Source: Nageia nagi
Taxonomy: Eukaryota > Pinophyta
DNA length: 64,000 nt
NCBI GenBank assembly: GCA_050084985.1
Contig: JBITNC010000001.1
Location: forward strand, 145,824,001 to 145,888,000
Direction: 5' to 3'
The notes under the pieces are model-generated. The model did not search any database and was not told where the DNA came from. It saw only the letters and a list, made by a program, of their open reading frames with translations. A program made the translations under genes and the position numbers. The first letter of the stretch is position 1, and each line of letters starts with the position of its first letter. Below, piece by piece: positions 1-11,619 of the stretch.

Positions 1-1223
1 AGATTATGCAACTGATAAATGGATAGCAATAACATATAAAAGCCATGCTTAAAGATTAATTTTTGGTGTTACAAATGTCTATGCTTACCAATAATTTGCA
101 TTGTAGGTCAAATGTTAGAGATAAATATCCAATTGTCTAGTTGTATATATTGATGCCCACTATTTTTTGGCAAGAGATTCTAATGCATTAGATTCTTGTT
201 TGAAAAACTAGGAGGTAAATAACAGCTATAGAAGAAAGATATTCTATTTAATGAATTCATTGAAAAAAATCAATTTCTTGACTCACTTTGTAAACAAGGT
301 AACTATAATTATATGAACAAATAAATAACTCATTATAAATTATGGAAAAATTAGATAGAATTCTTATTTTGTCTTAATATATATATGTAAAGGGATAATC
401 TCTCAATAGGAAGTGTTGGGTCATAGTGGGTCACATAATTTTCCAAAAATAGTAAATGTTGATCTTCCATCCAAAAAAAGAGGCTCTAAATTCTTCTTTG
501 AGAGAATATGGCTCTCCCATCCATCTTTTGGAAAACTTGTAGAAGGATAGTGGAAGTAAGGACTTACTTTACAAGGCAAAAATGTTTACCTTTCCAATTA
601 AACCTAGATAACTCAAAGAAAAGTGAAAATTTTGGAATAAGCATTCTATTGGTAATATTTATAAGAAGAGGGTAAGCGTGAAATATGAATTGTAGTAGGT
701 GGCTTTAAATTTACAAAGTGAACATAATGATATACTTATGTCCTAGGAATACATTCTCTCTCGATACCTTGATACAATATATCTTCAAGAAAAATATTTT
801 ACAAGAAAAAATCTAGATTAAAATGGTTAAGGGAAGGTGATAAGAATATTAAATTATTTCATATATATATACACAATAGCTCATAGGGTAACAAATAGGA
901 TATCTATTATGTCTAAGTTGGATAGAAGCATTATCTGATTTTGATATGAATTAGATGATCTTATTTACTCCTTTTATCCATGGTTATTAAGGGAGGAGGA
1001 ATGAAAATATGACCAAGAAAAATATATTTCTTTGATTTAGTACCACAACTTGTAATCATAACATAGAATTGTAAGTTAGAAATCCAACATTCCATTGAAG
1101 AAGTTGAAGAAATTGTATTTCAAATAAATACCTTTAGTGTACTAGGGTCTAGAAATTTTCCACCTAGGTTCTATTAATAATTTTGGCCTCTACTTAAGGA
1201 TGAAATGTTTGGTGTAGTCCTAG
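1..1223 (+). mobile_element. LINE (plant L1-like) relic, 5' portion: endonuclease C-terminus to RT start
   Basis: This is a decayed non-LTR retrotransposon read on the plus strand with several frameshifts and stops. Around 470-550 a frame reads like the end of the endonuclease domain, a basic stretch followed by FERIWLSHPSF. At 600-670 the K-x-K-x-W-N-K...G-N-I-Y-K-K linker of plant L1 elements can be seen. At 810-860 the text reads KSRLKWLREGDKNIKLFH, the conserved block ahead of the reverse transcriptase. At 1150-1222 it reads PPRFY..FWPLLKDEMFGVV, the start of the RT region. The copy stops at the LTR edge at 1224 and continues in the same strand and order at 29687. The 5' end lies outside the window. 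Stops are mostly TAA or TAG in place of Gln codons. Confidence 0.85.
1219..1223. repeat. Target-site duplication of E1, left copy
   Basis: The five bases cctag abut the left LTR end of E1. The matching right flank (29687-29691) is ccttg, one mismatch. Both flanks lie inside the same LINE reading order. Confidence 0.6.
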
Positions 1224-3000
1224 TGTAATGCAACCAACCTAGAACTCAAAATTTAGGAACAATTATTTTTGAAAATAATCCTTGAGGATAGAATATTGCT
1301 CATAAATCTCTTGTCACACATGGATCATATGATGATACCTTCCATACTTTATCTAGATCTCATCTTCCTAAGGTAAGTACTAGAGCATATTCACCATGCA
1401 AGCCTATCTTGCTTACAAGTGGTTCCCCATGATGATCGTGTTCTAGTTTTGTTTGAGTAAGGATTTTACTATTACAGTGAGATAAGCTTGATCTTCAAGG
1501 AAACCTTCCAATATAACCTAATGGATAACATTAATATTAGGTTGGATTCCCCATATAAGATTTTTCCTATATTGATTATGTTTAAATCTTAGGTTTCATT
1601 AGGTAGTGTTAGGAATACTTACCATATTGGAAGTTTAGTTATATACTTGGGATTCTTACAAACCATAGTTTAGGGTTAATTCACAACATTTAGACTCATC
1701 CATTTATTTAATGATAACTTCATCAATAAATATATTGAGATCAAGATAATTTTATACCTTATCATGTGGAAGGAATCATTTTCTAAATCATTAATGTATT
1801 CAAAGATAATATTATGGAATTCAAATAATTTAGTTTAGTGATACAATTATTAATAAATACATTAAAATCCATTCCTTATTCTGTAAAACCCTAAACAAAG
1901 AGAGATAGATTTAGTATATCCTAGGTTTACCCCTTCAGATATTTATTTTAGATTCTTATCAATTAGTAGATTAGTTTTGTATTGACAATGCAATAGTTCA
2001 ATATTGTACTAAACATTGAGACCCATCTATAAGAAATGGTTAAATTTTCTTCCTAAAGATAAGCTAAAAATACTTGATAAGAGTAAGACTAAATATACAT
2101 ATTGATTATTCATGCTCCATCATCTCAAAGATCTTGTGAATTCTTTCTAGAACATTTGGGCTTACAACTCATTACATGATCTACATCATACATACATTTT
2201 ATGGTATATCATTATATTTCAAAATCTTATATGATCATAACTCATTACAAGATGTTAACTTCTCCTCTTCCTATCCTCTATAATACATTACAATTACGTG
2301 ATACATCACAAGTACAATAACTTAAATACATCATTTGTATAAATCTTCTTTCACTAAGCTTCATGGTAAGGAGGGATCTTCATAATCTCTCGTGCTATCC
2401 TTCTTTCATGGATTTTTCAATGTTCAAAGAATGAGTGGTCGTAGGTACTAAGAAGGTTGTATGAGCATATGAGGATTAGGATAGCTCTTGCTTACCCACT
2501 ATAAAATATGAAATCAAACCATCCAATAAAAATTATATTCTATATATGTGGTCTCAAGAGGTTTTGGTACCTTATTGAATCCACCTCCCTTCCTTGACCA
2601 CATTCAATCAAGATTCAAATAGAGGTTTATCATGCATGAAGAACTTTATCAATGATAGTTTTAAAAGAAAAACCATATTACATACTTACAAATTCAAATA
2701 AAGGGCATTTTCCTAAACCAAGTAGTATCAAATCTAACTATACCATATTCCATGCATCCAATTTAATTAGCTCAATAGATTTTATAAGATATATAAAAAT
2801 AATAATCACTATGTTATGTAACTCCCTTACTTTTAGTATTAAATCTAAATCAAATTTTCTTTAACTCCATTACAATGTTTTGTATATCCTCTATCTTTAT
2901 CATTAGATCCCAATCTATTTGCTTAATAGCATTTCATAAATTAGCATACTTGGTTTAATTTTAATTATCCTTTCCATTTAAATTACTATGGACAACCATT

Positions 3001-4050
3001 ATCTGAACTTGGATTGTGGGAATGGCGCCTAATGAGCCGGCAGATGGGTTTATGAAGCATTCAACCAAAATGTTCTACCGAGATGACTTATTGTCCTAAA
3101 GCCTTATCGATAGTCCATTATTGCTGAACAAGTATATGCCCATCAACTTAATACAATGCATAATATATAGAGGCGTTCAAGGTATTCTTACGACTACATT
3201 AAAAGAGTATACATGGAGGAAGGAAACCATAACCTATCGAATGGTCCTCTAAGAGATTATGATTCTTCTAAAATTGAATTAGGAACACATAAAAATAAAT
3301 CATTCATTTTCGATGGAAGCATTTCACTTTGCCAACATAGAATGGTTTTGGGAAGGTTTCCGAAAATAAGTGAATAACGCACTCCATTTGATGGCAAATC
3401 TTAATGAATGCAGGGGAGAATCGTAGAGAATAGCAATGAATACAAGGAAGCACATGTAAGAAAAGAAAGAAAGAAATTTTATTATTCTTAATTCTTTTGA
3501 AAATGCCATATCAAAGAAACTAGGCACACAGGAAGCATAAAACTATAATTTGTGAATATACGATTATTGGCGCCTTACTCTAGGTGCAATATCCCAGCAG
3601 GAATATCTCAGAGAATGAACTAATGAACAAGTAAAGTAAGTACCTTCACCAAACTCAGCAACCTTTGTAAGCATTCTACACAAGGTGCTATTTTATCAAG
3701 AGGCGCATAAAATGACTTTCTGAAAAGGTTATGGAGGGGTTTAAGTCAACGCAAATAGACAGCCAAACTCTACAACATCGACCAACACTCTTCCAGACAC
3801 ACACAGGTCTTTCTGAGAAGCTGCGAGACATTTTTCAAGTGTAAAACCAAACTCTACATTCTCTGCGAACATACCTTTAAATGGCCAAGAATACCATAAA
3901 ATGCGACCCGTACTAGTATTTGTCCGGTAGGCGCTAAAATGGGACTTATACAAGGAGGTGTGGACGGTGCAATATGTTGAGCGTAAAGCCAGTCCCTTCA
4001 TCATTCTTTCCGCCTGTGCCTAGATGGAAACCTAGACGAACAATGTAGTA
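3001..4050. other. CpG-preserved patch within the E1 3' LTR
   Basis: By eye I count 26 CG dinucleotides in this ~1 kb, against about 4 in the preceding 1.8 kb and about 2 in the following 1.3 kb of the same LTR. The aligned part of the sister LTR (about 27555-28600) keeps one. Many differences are CG here against TG or CA there, for example taccgagatg versus tcccaagatg and aggcgttcaagg versus aggcattcaagg. The 87-codon minus-strand ORF in this patch (4004-3741) has no counterpart in the sister LTR. Confidence 0.75.
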
Positions 4051-4543
4051 TTAAATTCTGTGACTTTTGAATTATGATGGAAATTTAAAAGGAAATGTCT
4101 CATGTACAAATATCAAATATTTACAAAGAGATTTCTTCTCAAAGTACTTACTAGTAATATTGTCATAAATAATTAAATGAACCTATCTACAAACTATGAT
4201 AAATGCAAAAAAACTGACAATGTATCTAAGTATTGTATACAATACTTCACATGTAAGAATATCAAATAATTCCAAGAGGTCTTTTCAACATTAATAATTA
4301 TAATGCTAGCAATAAACCACATTAATATGAATTTGTAAACCTTTAATATACATTTTTTTCTTCAAAGCATAACTAAGTAATATCAAAAAAATCTTATCTT
4401 AGCAAGGCATTCTTTAAAAAAATAAAAAGGAAAGTACCTAGACTTGAGAAAGGGCTTCTCTTTTCCACGAAGCTTTAAAACCAAAGATTGAAAATAAAAT
4501 TATGAGATGGTAGTAGTGTGTGTTTTTCCAAAGGTTCCTACTT

Positions 4544-4551
4544 TATTTATA
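4544..4551 (-). promoter_or_regulatory. TATA box of the E1 3' LTR
   Basis: TATAAATA on the minus strand, 785 bp from the 5' end of the LTR. The same spot carries CTTGGCTATAAATAG in E3 (41567-41581) and CTTGGCTATAAA in E5 (51957-51967), followed in E1 and E5 by a shared GGAACCTT stretch, so the element is conserved across three LTR copies. Confidence 0.6.
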
Positions 4552-5336
4552 TCTAAGGTGACTATAATAATTCAAAATAAATGTCCACTTATATTTTATT
4601 TCTTTGTGAGGTAGGTCTTAATTAAATTTGTTGATAGATGTGGTGATATGAAATATTTTGGACTCTTTTATATTATCTTAAAAACTAATGCCAATTACTT
4701 CTCATATCTAACATAAAGAAACAAAGGAAGTGGGGATCATATCTTAGTCATTGTTAATAATTAACAAAATACCTTGTAACATCCACAAAATGACACTAGT
4801 CCTTTCTAACTAGCACTTTTAGATTTCACATGATTTTACTAAAAATTATAAGTAAAAATTCAAAATCAAAAGAATAAAATATTCCTTGCCCTTTTGCATA
4901 GCAAAGTTTTAACACTCATTTTACCTATGGTGATCCCTTCATCCTGCATGGTAAAGTCATTAGAGCACACATACATATTTACACAATCATTAGTGAAATT
5001 GATATTCATGCTTAATAATTGCATCACACATTTTTATGATCTACTAGAGCTCCTTATGAGTATGTTAGCAATTCAATTCCAATCATTTCCTCCCTCTTAC
5101 AAATGCGTTCCCTTATCCACTCATTTGGGCTCCTTGGGATTTCCATCCTAGTTCTTTTGCTAGATTGACCTATTACTTGTATCACACAAAATCTTAATGC
5201 CAACATCAATTTATCATGGCTATGGTATCTATCAAAGTATCATTCATAATCTCATGATAGTATTTATAGTCAAATTTTTTGAAAATATGTGAACCATCAT
5301 AAATTTAAATTTTTAGGGTATAATAAGGTTGTCACA

Positions 5337-5352
5337 TACTCCCCCTCTTAGG
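5337..5352 (-). other. E1 polypurine tract
   Basis: On the minus strand CCTAAGAGGGGGAGTA sits immediately before the LTR start TGTGACAACC. E3 has the same arrangement, AAGGGGGGTAGTA followed by TGTAATGACC (50298-50320). This fixes the left LTR as the 3' LTR and gives E1 a minus orientation. Confidence 0.75.
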
Positions 5353-6379
5353 AATAACATAGTCCTTGATGTTTCTTTCGTTGTTATTTATTAGTTTTTC
5401 TAAGAACACCCATCAGAGTGCCTCAATTTTTTTTAATCAAATTTGATATTTTCAAGGAACATTATGATGATCCAACTTGCATTTGTGTCAATGGGTAATT
5501 GACCTTCAATTAGGTTAAGTTTATGAACTATCGAAGTTGATCAACCCTTCATTTTTGATGTTCAATGCCATAACCATTTATAGATTAATTTGTACATATG
5601 AACATGATCCCACCATTGCTATCTACTAACCAATCAATTATAATAGCCCATTTGATCATAGAGTTAAGTATTGGTTTCCTTTTAGAACCCATATCACTGA
5701 AGATAACACTAATCCAAAATAATGTCATACACATGACATATTTTCCATTAATTTGTTGATAAAGTACATCACCCTTGGAATAACCTTCATTTATAATCAT
5801 TAATCCATGATAAAGAAATGATTGTAACTTATATCCTCATCTGATATAGTGCAAATTTCTTAGTTACTACCTCTTTATCTAGAGCTAAGATAACTAACCT
5901 ACACATATATATCGGTTAGTACCCTAGTGGTCTGAGCTTCCATGCCCATATCTTAGGAACCCAAATATATTTAGGAAGTAATAAGTTCTTCCTCATGGTG
6001 TTTAACTTCTAATTTTGATCATAAAATCATCATTTTCAATAGATCATCATCCAATATTTTGAAACATATTTGTTATCTCACCCTTATTCATGTGAAGTTT
6101 ACATCATATTGCCTTTATGTCCTTATATTTTTTTGGATCTAATAGGCATAAAATTTGGATCAATTATATTGATTCATACCCTTTTATTTTAATTCTTTAG
6201 GTTCAAATTAATTAATAGCATCAGTAGCACTTCAAAGAGTCATATTTTAAAATAAAATAAATAATAAATGCAAATCATATCATTATTATTGCTTTAAAAT
6301 ATTAGTAAAATATTCATTATCAAAGAATACATCATTATTTTGTGCTTAACATAAAAGGTTGACATAACCTAAACTTCCT
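5353..6379 (-). other. E1 interior next to the 3' LTR, no recognisable product
   Basis: About 1 kb between the polypurine tract and the coiled-coil relic. The longest frame is 71 codons on the minus strand (5800-5585), starting MIINEGYSKGDVLY; I do not recognise it and there is no second copy to compare. No retroviral motif is visible on either strand. Confidence 0.4.
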
Positions 6380-6750
6380 TCATTAGGGTTTATTATCATA
6401 TTTTTGTGCATGTATATCCCAAATTGAGCTAAACATTTTTTGTACTCTCAAATTTTTTCCTACCAAAACTCGATTTCTCTCAAAGATGTGTTAACACTTA
6501 GTAACTCTTTTTCATGAGCAACTTGAGCTTGCTCCTTAAATTCTCATTCTCGTATTTAAAACCTTTCATTTTCCATAGCAAAATAATTTTCCTCAATCAT
6601 TAAGATAATCTTTTCATGATTTAGAGTATCTCTTTGACTTTGAAGAGATTCTTTTCATTCTTCCTTAATATCTAATTGTTAGTGCAAAAATAAGTTTTCA
6701 ATGTCAAGTGACATATTTCTTACCAAAATTTCTTGTTATCACATTTTAAT
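6380..6750 (-). pseudogene. Coiled-coil protein relic inside E1
   Basis: One minus-strand frame runs about 115 codons with no indel and reads as a charged, Glu/Lys/Gln-rich heptad-like coil, for example KESLQSQRDTLNHEK, MIEENYFAMENERF and EFKEQAQVAHEKELLSVN. A possible start is MSLDIENLF at 6714. All the in-frame stops (about six) fit C-to-T changes of CAA, CAG or CGA, which argues that it was once translated in this frame. It lies on the coding strand of E1, between the interior repeats and the 3' LTR, where some plant LTR elements carry an extra ORF. I cannot assign a family. It could be an extra E1 ORF, a captured host fragment, or part of a longer coil protein whose remainder has decayed. 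Purine-rich DNA alone can look coil-like, so certainty is moderate. Confidence 0.45.
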
Positions 6751-7378
6751 AAGACTTTTATTCATATGTGATTCTATAGGATTCATTATTGTCTAGTGTC
6801 ATCTTTTCTATTAAAGCTTTATAGCTAAAACCCAAAAAGGTAAGCAAATAATCATTATCTTTTTAGAACTTTCCCTACTTTTATGCATTGAAAAGTATGA
6901 ATAGAGACTAAACATTCATTTGCAATACTCATAGTAATCAATCACTTATTTAAATCAATTAATAATTTAGAAAAATAAGGACTTTTTCCCATGTGACACT
7001 CCATTAGAGGTACATCTCTTGTCACCCTTTTTATCAAGTAACTTCAACCTAAAAAAATTTTAAGGGGTGAATTGGAAAATTAAGGCTATAACTCTAGATT
7101 TGCACTTTTTGATTTGGCTAGTATAGTACATGGTGGGTCTTTCCTTATAGCTAAAATTTTATAAAATAATTAATATTCTTGACTCATGTAGCTGACCTTT
7201 TAACATGATTTGAAATATATTATCCCTTCTTCCTAAACTTAATTTAGCTCATTCACCTTGAAATTATATATAAAATCAAAAATCCAACCTAAATAGCCTT
7301 TTATAGGTTAGCATATATATACATCTCAAACTCCTAGATACAAATGATACCATGCCACTAAACTGTGACATTAAAATA
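6751..7378. other. E1 interior, nothing recognised
   Basis: AT-rich sequence between the coiled-coil relic and the minisatellite. No open frame, repeat or motif stands out on either strand. Confidence 0.4.
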
Positions 7379-8074
7379 TTTTCTCTATAGTTAAGTTGGA
7401 AGCATTTTCTTTTGCATCCAGGTCAGATGCATTTTCTCTATAGCTAGGTCAGATGCACTTTCTCTATAGTTGGATCTGAAGCATTTCCTTTATAACTAGG
7501 TCAAAAGCATTACCACTATAGCTAGGTTGGAAGCATATCCTTTACACATGAGTAGGGATCATATCTTCTATAATCGGGTAGGAAAAATTTTTTTACATTT
7601 AGATTGGAAGCATATTCTCTGCAACTAGGTAGAGAGCATTTCTTTGTACCTGGGTAGGGAGCATTACTTTGTAACTAGGTAGGGAAGATTTTTTCTATAG
7701 CTAGGTAAGGAGAAATTCCTCTATAACTACTTTACACCCTTATAGGGAGCATATCATAGTAGCCAGTAGTGAGCAATTTCTCTACAAATATGTTGGGAGC
7801 ATTCCTTTATAGCTAGGTCAAGAGCATTTATTCTATACTTAGGTTGGGAGCATTTCCATTGCATCCAAGTCAGAAGCATTTTCTCTATAGTCAAGTTGGG
7901 AGCACTTCCTCTATAGCTGGGTTAGGAGAACTTCTTTTATAGCTGCATTGGGAGCACTTCCTTTGTAGTCAAATTGGGAGGACTTCTCTATAGCTAGGTT
8001 GGGAGCACTTTCCTACATCTAGGTCAAAAGCACTTCCTTTACAGTTAAGTTGAAAGCATTTCTACATCTAGTTC
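7379..8074. repeat. 26-bp minisatellite, about 26 units
   Basis: A head-to-tail array of diverged 26-bp units around the core CTATAGCTAGGTTGGGAGC followed by ATTTCCT. Nearly every unit keeps the GAGCA or AAGCA anchor at 24-28 bp spacing; one unit near 7720 is longer (cttta...ccctt insert). Units differ from each other at several positions, so the array is old and has not been recently homogenised. It ends about 200 bp before the hAT-like relic and may be a subterminal repeat of a DNA transposon, though the matching far end was not found. Confidence 0.85.
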
Positions 8075-8279
8075 ATATTAAATCTTTCCTGTTCCTAAGA
8101 GTGATGCAAAGCTTAGTGGTATTAGAGGTCTAGTAGGAAATAATTTCATAAAACCTATAACTTTTTTGTCATATTTTAAATAGCCAAAAATGTGTAGTAG
8201 CCAACTCCTTTCATAGAAGGTGTGTGACTTTAAATTTTTATTTTAAGTTTATTTTTAATTGAATTATTTATCTAAAATA

Positions 8280-10830
8280 CTTTCAAATGCATTAGAAGTA
8301 AGAATATTTTAATATAAAAAATACACTAGATGTCACTCCTCTTTAAGAATACATATCTAATGATGAAATGTTGGATGAATTTTAACCTGATATTACTCCC
8401 AGTGGGCAAGATCCTACTAAGAAGAGTGATGATAATTAGAAAGGATCTTAAGAACATACAAGTAACAAGAATTCATCTAATAGAAAGCAAAAAAATAAAG
8501 GACTTTAGGTAGAATATTTCAAAATGAATGGGTTGGAACTTTAATAGAACCTATTATTCCTTAATATAGTTCAAAAGAACCTATGAAATGTAGATGCATA
8601 TGTTACAGTTGGAAAAAAAAATGAACATAGAATGCAACTAAAAAAAGATACAATTCAAATACATTGTGGGAAAAAATATGAGTATGAAGAATTAGATGGT
8701 AAGTAAATAAGGGTTATTAAATAAAAAGATAAAATAGAATGCTTGCATATGAAATATCTAGAGATGTATGAAAAATAAATGAATAGAAAGAAGAATATTT
8801 TTAAAAAAGGTGGAACCATAAATCAACATATGGATAAAGTAAATCAAGGAAATCTAATCACTAAGAATATTCAATTTTTTTGTATATTAAATTTTAAAAA
8901 ATGGTATGCCAATTTTAGATATTTTATTATACAAATAATTTCTCCATTTTATTGCTATATAAAATTTTAAATTACCATAATACTATTGCTTTGAGAGTGG
9001 TACATGGGATATTTCAAATAGTATTGCAATTGTTGAGATGCAAGATTTGTGAGAAAAGGTAAGAGATGCAAAATTTATTTCATTATCCTTGGATGAAATT
9101 ATTGTTGTTGATCATATGTCTTGGGTTTTCTTACATATTTACACCTTTTAAGAATTTAAACACATGAGGCAACCTCACTTGCTACTAATCCAAAAAATGT
9201 CTTAAAGTTACAATTCTAAAAATTTATGCAATCTTTTAGTTAGTTGTATAAAGGAAATAGTAGGAATGGACAATTATGATATAACTACCAAGTTGATATG
9301 TGTTGAGGTTGATGGTGCATATGTAATGCAAGGAAATAAAAATGGACTTTATGTTAAGCTTCAAACAACATATGCTAATTACATGATATCAATTCATTGC
9401 ATGGCACATATAATAAGTCTTTCACATAAAATAGTTAACAATTTTAAAATTATTGCTAAGTTGGAGGAATTGGTTCATGATATTCATTTTTATTTTGTGC
9501 ATAGTTCAAAGCAAATTGTACAATTTCAATAATTTATTGTAGGTGTAATGAATGGAAAAAAATGGTTAACAGTGTTGATAATAGATGGATTTTTTTGTAT
9601 CTTCTTGCACTAAGAGTATGCAAAGAATATGTCTCATTGAGTGGGCATATATAGGAAAATCAAATAGAAGTTGATAAAGCAAAAGATATATTATACAAGT
9701 TAATGGATATTGAAACATTATTCACTTTATATGGAATTCTACCAATGTAATAAAAAATGCACACTATGATGAAGATAGCTCAAACAAGACATATTTATAT
9801 TGTTGATTTTGTAAGGGTATGAAAATACACTTGCCTTATTCTAGATAACATGTATCTTGGCAGGGATATTTTTATGGGTGATAGATTTGAGGCATGGAAA
9901 TATGCTATTCATTTGAAACATCCATTTTTTTTTTAAAATTTGATATCATGGGTAAGATTTGTATAAGTGTTCAAGATAAATATATGACAATGCACCTTTA
10001 CTATAGGAGAGATGGTATTTATGCTAAAGGATTAGAAGAAATGCCTCTAACATCATAACTAATTGATCATCTTATTCTGATGTAAGATGACAATTGTGAA
10101 TAGTATCTAAACTCTGTCAAGTGAAATAAGAGATCAATTTAGTAATGAAGATTTGGTTGAGTCAATGAGTGTTGTACACCTTAATTTTTATTCAACATAT
10201 AGTAGTTGTGTGAGTTTAGTTTATAAGAAATATATTATTAATATCATAAAATACTTTTTTCAATAGGTTGAAATCAATGGTCTTAAAATTCCAAGTATTT
10301 TGGATAGAAAATAGTTGGCATATCAATCAATCCAATTCAGTATTACTATGTTTGCATCATACAAGCTATTGAGTGGACCAAATGAAAATGGCTCAATAGT
10401 AAGATTATGGGGTAGACTATATCTAAGCATAATATTGCAGACATAAATAAGTGAATATTTTTGCCTATATGAATTATGTCAGACTATGATTTTGGGATCA
10501 GTTGAAGATGAATGGGTTTTCAATGCTTTGGCTTATATCAAATCAAAAGTTCACAATAGATTGGATAAAAATTTGGAAACATGTTTAAGAATTTATAATG
10601 TATTTAAATATGCTATGGATAATTTTTCATATTACAAAGCTGCTTTTACATGGGATTCAATTGCAAACATGAGAGGAGCATCAAGGATTGAATTTGATGA
10701 AGATGGTGAAAATAGGGAAGTAGAAGTAATTCAAAAAGATGAGTTTTGCTAGCAAATTGTTGAAAAGGAACTATTTTAGATGCAAGAGGGAGATGGAAAT
10801 GAAGGTGAAGAAAGTGCAGATGTGTAATTT
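8280..10830 (+). pseudogene. hAT-superfamily transposase-like relic
   Basis: Several frame segments on the plus strand line up in order with the plant hAT-like proteins that carry a DUF4371-type region. An acidic Ser/Asn-rich start lies near 8330-8510. A Cys-containing block KCRCICYSW follows at about 8588. Next is KKGGTINQHMDKVNQGNL at 8803-8859. The core (9266-9532, 88 codons) has VEVDGAYVMQGNKNGL and IHCMAHIISLSHK, the conserved D-G-A...M-Q-G and H-C-x-A-H blocks. The C-terminal dimerisation region (10486-10752) has LGSVEDEWVFNALAYIKSK and NRLDKNLETCL, ending in an acidic tail with a stop near 10830. Between them are many stops and frameshifts, so no protein is made. It lies inside E1 on the opposite strand. 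Terminal inverted repeats and an 8-bp duplication could not be located. Confidence 0.75.
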
Positions 10831-11154
10831 TCTTTAAGTCTTTTCAATCATTTCCATTATTGGTATAATATGTTTTAATTTCATATAGGTTGCAAAACTA
10901 TTATTTGATTATATAAATGATATTTTAAGTTGAATTATTGTTGTAATGCTTTATTTGAACTATTTTTTGATTATATAAAATTATAAATGACTTTTTTAAC
11001 TTTAATTTCTAAACTTTACATAATATGATTAGGTTGTTCTAAACTACATATGATATTTTTTTTATACTTTTATTTTTTTATAAGTTAGCATTTCAATTGT
11101 AAACTGGATGTGATATGATACAATAATCTCTATTTAGTTACAAAGATAATAGCT

Positions 11155-11364
11155 AAACATGTAGCTAGTCTAGATGTAATAATATGTAGCCAATCCAACT
11201 GCAACAACATGCAGTCAGTTCCATTGCAAAAACATGCATCTAGATTAGTTACAAAAATATGTAGCTAGACCAATTGTATGTTGTTACTTTTGGTTTGGCT
11301 ACATATTATTGCAATTGGGTCATATGCATGTTATTGCAACTGACTAGCTTCAACAACATGCACC
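11155..11364. repeat. Left 26-bp array of the foldback-like element
   Basis: About eight units at ~26-bp spacing such as catgcatctagattagttac and catgtagctagtctagatg. The orientation flips near 11285, after which the complement motif (gcaactgactagcttcaac) is read, so the array itself contains a palindromic turn. Confidence 0.7.
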
Positions 11365-11619
11365 CCACATTTAGCAATATTCTAATTTACTGGAAAAAAT
11401 AAACTATAAAAGGATAATAATATCAAGATTCAAAAATATTTAGTAATTACTATTTTCCATGATTTTAACAAATTTCACATAATCAAAATTCAAAATGATA
11501 TATATAATAAGTTATATAAAAGTCTTTCAAATAAAATGGAAAGCATCCCACATTGCCAATTTGCTAAAATAATACAACTAAATTAAAAGTATAAAAAATT
11601 TCCCCATTTCAAGATGATG

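Larger units (their letters stand above)
1224..5336 (-). repeat. E1 3' LTR (4,113 bp)
   Basis: Starts (plus strand) with tgtaatgcaacc and ends with gttgtcaca, so on the minus strand it runs TGTGACAACC...GCATTACA. It aligns along most of its length with 25738-29686 in the same orientation. Examples are tgatgatcgtgttctag at 1431 against tgatgatcatgttttag at 25944, and the shared stretches around 2400-2900 and 26880-27400. The two copies stop aligning between about 4090 and 4540, and align again from the stretch actataataattcaaaata to the end. A TATA box lies at 4544-4551. Short ORFs inside it are not conserved between the copies and are not genes. Confidence 0.85.

Noticed and set aside
3741-4004. 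87-codon minus-strand ORF
   Set aside because: Lies inside the CpG-preserved patch of an LTR. The aligned sister LTR does not keep the frame and no motif is visible.
7379-8074. Regular short repeats that could suggest a CRISPR array
   Set aside because: Units are contiguous with no unique spacers, diverge freely, and lie in plant transposon DNA.
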